A DNA stretch of 6,418 nucleotides from a bacterium (GTDB taxonomy: Bacteria > Spirochaetota > UBA4802 > UBA5550): contig JAAENB010000918.1 of assembly GCA_024224995.1 (NCBI GenBank), forward strand, positions 1 through 6,418. The letters are read 5' to 3'. A program made the translations under genes and the position numbers. The notes below the pieces were generated by a model. The model was not told the origin of the DNA. It saw only the letters and a program-made list of their open reading frames with translations, and did not search any database. This document shows positions 4,981-6,418 of this stretch, in pieces. Each line of letters starts with the position of its first letter. The stretch's first letter is position 1.

Positions 4981-6226
4981 TCGCAGGTTCACTTTCGGCA
5001 GGAGGTTCTTCAACCTGCGGGGTGCCTTTTTTTATACTAATAAGGATGATATCGTTTTCAACAGGGGAATAGTCGGTAAATTCATAGAGAGCTTCAATGA
5101 GGGAATGTATCAGTTCTACTGATGGCGAAGCTATGTTGCTCACAAAACTTTCAATAAGTCTCGATTCTCCGTAAAGCGTACGTCCGTCTTCAGAGCAGGC
5201 ATTAAGAATCCCATTGGAATAATAAAGGAACGAGTCACCTTCTTCCATAACAATGGCAATATCCTTGAAAAAATTCCTTTTTGCCAGCGTTCTTCCAATT
5301 TCCGTGTTATTAAGAGCCACAAAACCTTTTCTCTTTTTGCTGTAAAAGACCGTTGAAATCGGCCCATACGAGGAGAGCATTGCCTTCCCTGTTTTTATAT
5401 TTACCTGGAAAACGGTCAAAAAGACCATCGCGTTTACCCCGGTAATTACACTCTTCAGTTTTTTGCTGATCATTTCAACCATTGCCGAAGGAACCATCTT
5501 TTTCGATGCTTCCGACCGCACCAGGGTCCGGATTGCCGCTCCGGCAAAAGAGGATGCCGCGTCGTAGCCGGTTACATCACAGGCAACCACCTGGTAGGTT
5601 GTCTCATCCAGGGCAAAGCCGTCAATGAAGTTCCCGGTCATAAGGTCCGCAGGAAGATAGGCCGATGAAATATCAAATCCTTCCACATCGTCGAATTTGG
5701 GAAAAAGCTTGGCCTTCATATCCCGCATATTAACGAGCTCTTTTTTGTACTTCTCTCTGCCCGGATCATTTTCCAGGGAAATCTCTTCCAGAACTGTCAT
5801 AACCCCTGAGAAAAAATCGAGAATTTTTTCGTTATTTTGTTCCACAGGAGCACTTCCCTGGAACAGAATATAGGCTGTTATGGAATCATTGGGAACAAGG
5901 GGATAAACAGTGCAATGAACTTCTTTTACTTCTTCAGCGTTCTCGCCCTCTTCCACAGGCGGCTTAATCGTCACGGTAAAAACCTCTTTCCCGCCCTTAT
6001 CAAGCTCTGTTAAAAATTCATCGTTTTTGTTCAGGTCTTCAAGAGAAAGAAAAGAAAATTCAGTCCGATATTGCTTGCCGTACAAAGAATTCAATGATAC
6101 AGCAGAGCCGTCCTCTCCTTGAGAAACAATTCTTTTGGAGAATACCTCAACATAGCCAATCTTAAGATCCTCAGCAACAGTTTCAAAGGCAGTCACCAAC
6201 TTCTCTATTCTGACTTTCTTTTCCAT
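4949..6226 (-). CDS. SpoIIE/PP2C-like protein, probable pseudophosphatase
   Basis: A 425-residue soluble protein without signal peptide or membrane segment. Residues 1-150 are an acidic beta-rich domain I do not recognise, perhaps a PAS-like sensor. Residues 150-175 form a linker helix. Residues 176-400 match the SpoIIE-type PP2C phosphatase fold in order: LFPKFDDVEGFDISSAYLPA, TGNFID (197-202, usually GGDFYD), CDVTGYD (216-222, usually GDVSGHG), LSSYGPISTVFY, EEGDSFLYYSNG (328-339, usually YTDG) and ENDIILISI (390-398, usually DDxTLL). Only D217 of the usual metal-binding aspartates clearly survives; N199, N338 and probably N391 replace the others. Family members dephosphorylate anti-sigma-factor antagonists in partner-switch systems; this one may instead bind without catalysis. 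Residues 401-425 are a Pro/Ala/Glu tail whose last ten codons lie in the inverted repeat. The SD is weak. No anti-sigma partner is in the window. Confidence 0.85.
   Translation of the reverse strand: MEKKVRIEKLVTAFETVAEDLKIGYVEVFSKRIVSQGEDGSAVSLNSLYGKQYRTEFSFLSLEDLNKNDEFLTELDKGGKEVFTVTIKPPVEEGENAEEVKEVHCTVYPLVPNDSITAYILFQGSAPVEQNNEKILDFFSGVMTVLEEISLENDPGREKYKKELVNMRDMKAKLFPKFDDVEGFDISSAYLPADLMTGNFIDGFALDETTYQVVACDVTGYDAASSFAGAAIRTLVRSEASKKMVPSAMVEMISKKLKSVITGVNAMVFLTVFQVNIKTGKAMLSSYGPISTVFYSKKRKGFVALNNTEIGRTLAKRNFFKDIAIVMEEGDSFLYYSNGILNACSEDGRTLYGESRLIESFVSNIASPSVELIHSLIEALYEFTDYSPVENDIILISIKKGTPQVEEPPAESEPAKAGAANAAPE
4982..5019. repeat. Small inverted repeat in the 3' coding end of the SpoIIE-like gene
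   Basis: CGCAGGTT (4982-4989) and AACCTGCG (5012-5019) are perfect 8-bp arms with a 22-nt spacer. They begin one base beyond the large inverted repeat and encode the Glu/Pro-rich tail. It may be part of the same insertion or a by-product of Pro/Ala/Glu codons. Confidence 0.4.
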
Positions 6227-6271
6227 TAGATATATCTCAAACCTTTTTTATTTGTTAAACCTCGAACTTAA

Positions 6272-6300
6272 AGATTAAAACAAAACATAATTATATGCAA
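6272..6300 (-). promoter_or_regulatory. Candidate promoter of the SpoIIE-like gene
   Basis: On the minus strand, TTGCAT (6300-6295) and TAATCT (6277-6272) are spaced 17 nt in a very AT-rich stretch, 45 nt upstream of the ATG at 6226. It is the best sigma70-like pair in the 93-bp spacer 6227-6319. In such AT-rich DNA chance matches are common. Confidence 0.4.
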
Positions 6301-6418
6301 ATCTTTTTTATAAATTATTTCAGGTCTCAGAGGACACTTCGGCTCCGCTCAGTGACCTACGCTCCTCCGGCGGAAACCACTCCGGTGTCAGAGGAACAAC
6401 CAGCTCCTCCGGCGGAAA
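6295..6418 (+). CDS. Possible 5'-partial Pro-rich ORF running off the right edge, doubtful
   Basis: From an ATG at 6295 the plus strand is open for 41 codons to the window end. The last part reads as a Pro/Ala/Glu linker (APPAETTPVSEEQPAPPAE), with the APPAE unit recurring after 14 residues. No SD precedes the ATG, and the start overlaps the -35 of the SpoIIE-like promoter. The minus strand is also open here, from the edge to a TGA at 6320-6322, and could be the C-terminal 32 residues of an upstream gene (SLSGAEVSSET at its end). I cannot decide between the two, or whether either is translated. Confidence 0.2.
   Translation, partial: MQIFFINYFRSQRTLRLRSVTYAPPAETTPVSEEQPAPPAE
6321..6358. repeat. 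REP-like palindromic motif
   Basis: The segment CACTTCGGCTCCGCTCAGTG (6335-6354 region) is close to a REP-type intergenic motif that I recall from many bacterial genomes, usually with CTTCGACTCCGCTCAGTGAC. It is framed by AGGTC (6322-6326) and GACCT (6354-6358), which can close a stem. It marks the boundary between the AT-rich promoter spacer and the GC-rich repeat block to the right. Confidence 0.5.
6361..6418. repeat. Two copies of a 16-bp direct repeat, 42 bp apart
   Basis: GCTCCTCCGGCGGAAA occurs at 6361-6376 and again at 6403-6418, the second copy ending at the window edge. A shorter unit, TCAGAGGA, recurs at 6327-6334 and 6388-6395. The 42-bp period is a multiple of three, which fits either a coding tandem repeat or a short intergenic array continuing to the right. 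Confidence 0.7.

Noticed and set aside
6361..6418. CRISPR array
   Set aside because: Only two 16-bp copies are present with a 26-bp interval, the repeat is shorter than CRISPR repeats, and no cas gene is nearby.

Overview
This 6.4 kb window is bacterial chromosomal DNA of moderate GC content. Four intact genes all lie on the minus strand and are separated by repeat-rich spacers. The left end is a wreck of gene remnants beside a group II intron. The taxon cannot be fixed from sequence alone. A cytoplasmic SpoIIE-like protein, an HD-GYP response regulator, an anaerobe-type Fe-S/flavin enoate reductase and large GC-rich palindromes between AT-rich promoters would suit a spirochaete or a deltaproteobacterium-like anaerobe. 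That is a low-confidence inference.

Layout. Positions 1-141 hold the 3' end of a group II intron, with a textbook domain V and a branch-point-bearing domain VI. It interrupts an unrecognised gene whose 3' exon continues to about 357. Positions 358-860 hold no convincing intact gene. They contain a frame continuing past the exon's amber stop, a minus-strand C-terminal fragment with no good start (485-754), and a tiny Lys-rich ORF (757-861). Positions 889-2010 encode a REC + HD-GYP response regulator, predicted to be a c-di-GMP phosphodiesterase, with its own sigma70-like promoter. Positions 2143-4786 form a two-gene operon: a TetR-family regulator followed 22 nt later by a 670-residue Fe-S/FMN/FAD enoate reductase of the 2,4-dienoyl-CoA reductase (FadH) type. 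A perfect 8-bp-arm palindrome lies over the -10 region of the apparent tetR promoter, which suggests autoregulation, perhaps from a leaderless mRNA. Positions 4949-6226 encode a SpoIIE/PP2C-like protein in which most metal-binding aspartates appear to be replaced, so it is a candidate pseudophosphatase.

Repeats. A 115-bp REPIN-like inverted repeat (4866-4980) sits at the 3' end of the SpoIIE-like gene and supplies its last codons and stop. A second palindrome (2087-2141) abuts the stop of the reductase gene. The right edge (6321-6418) carries a REP-like motif and two copies of a 16-bp unit 42 bp apart.

Working picture (inference): two signalling genes (c-di-GMP turnover and a partner-switch-like protein) flank a ligand-inducible reduction operon. 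The signalling genes and the operon have no visible mechanistic link. The most interesting points are the degenerate phosphatase, the repeat that has become coding, the promoter/operator layout of tetR, and the intron-interrupted gene.
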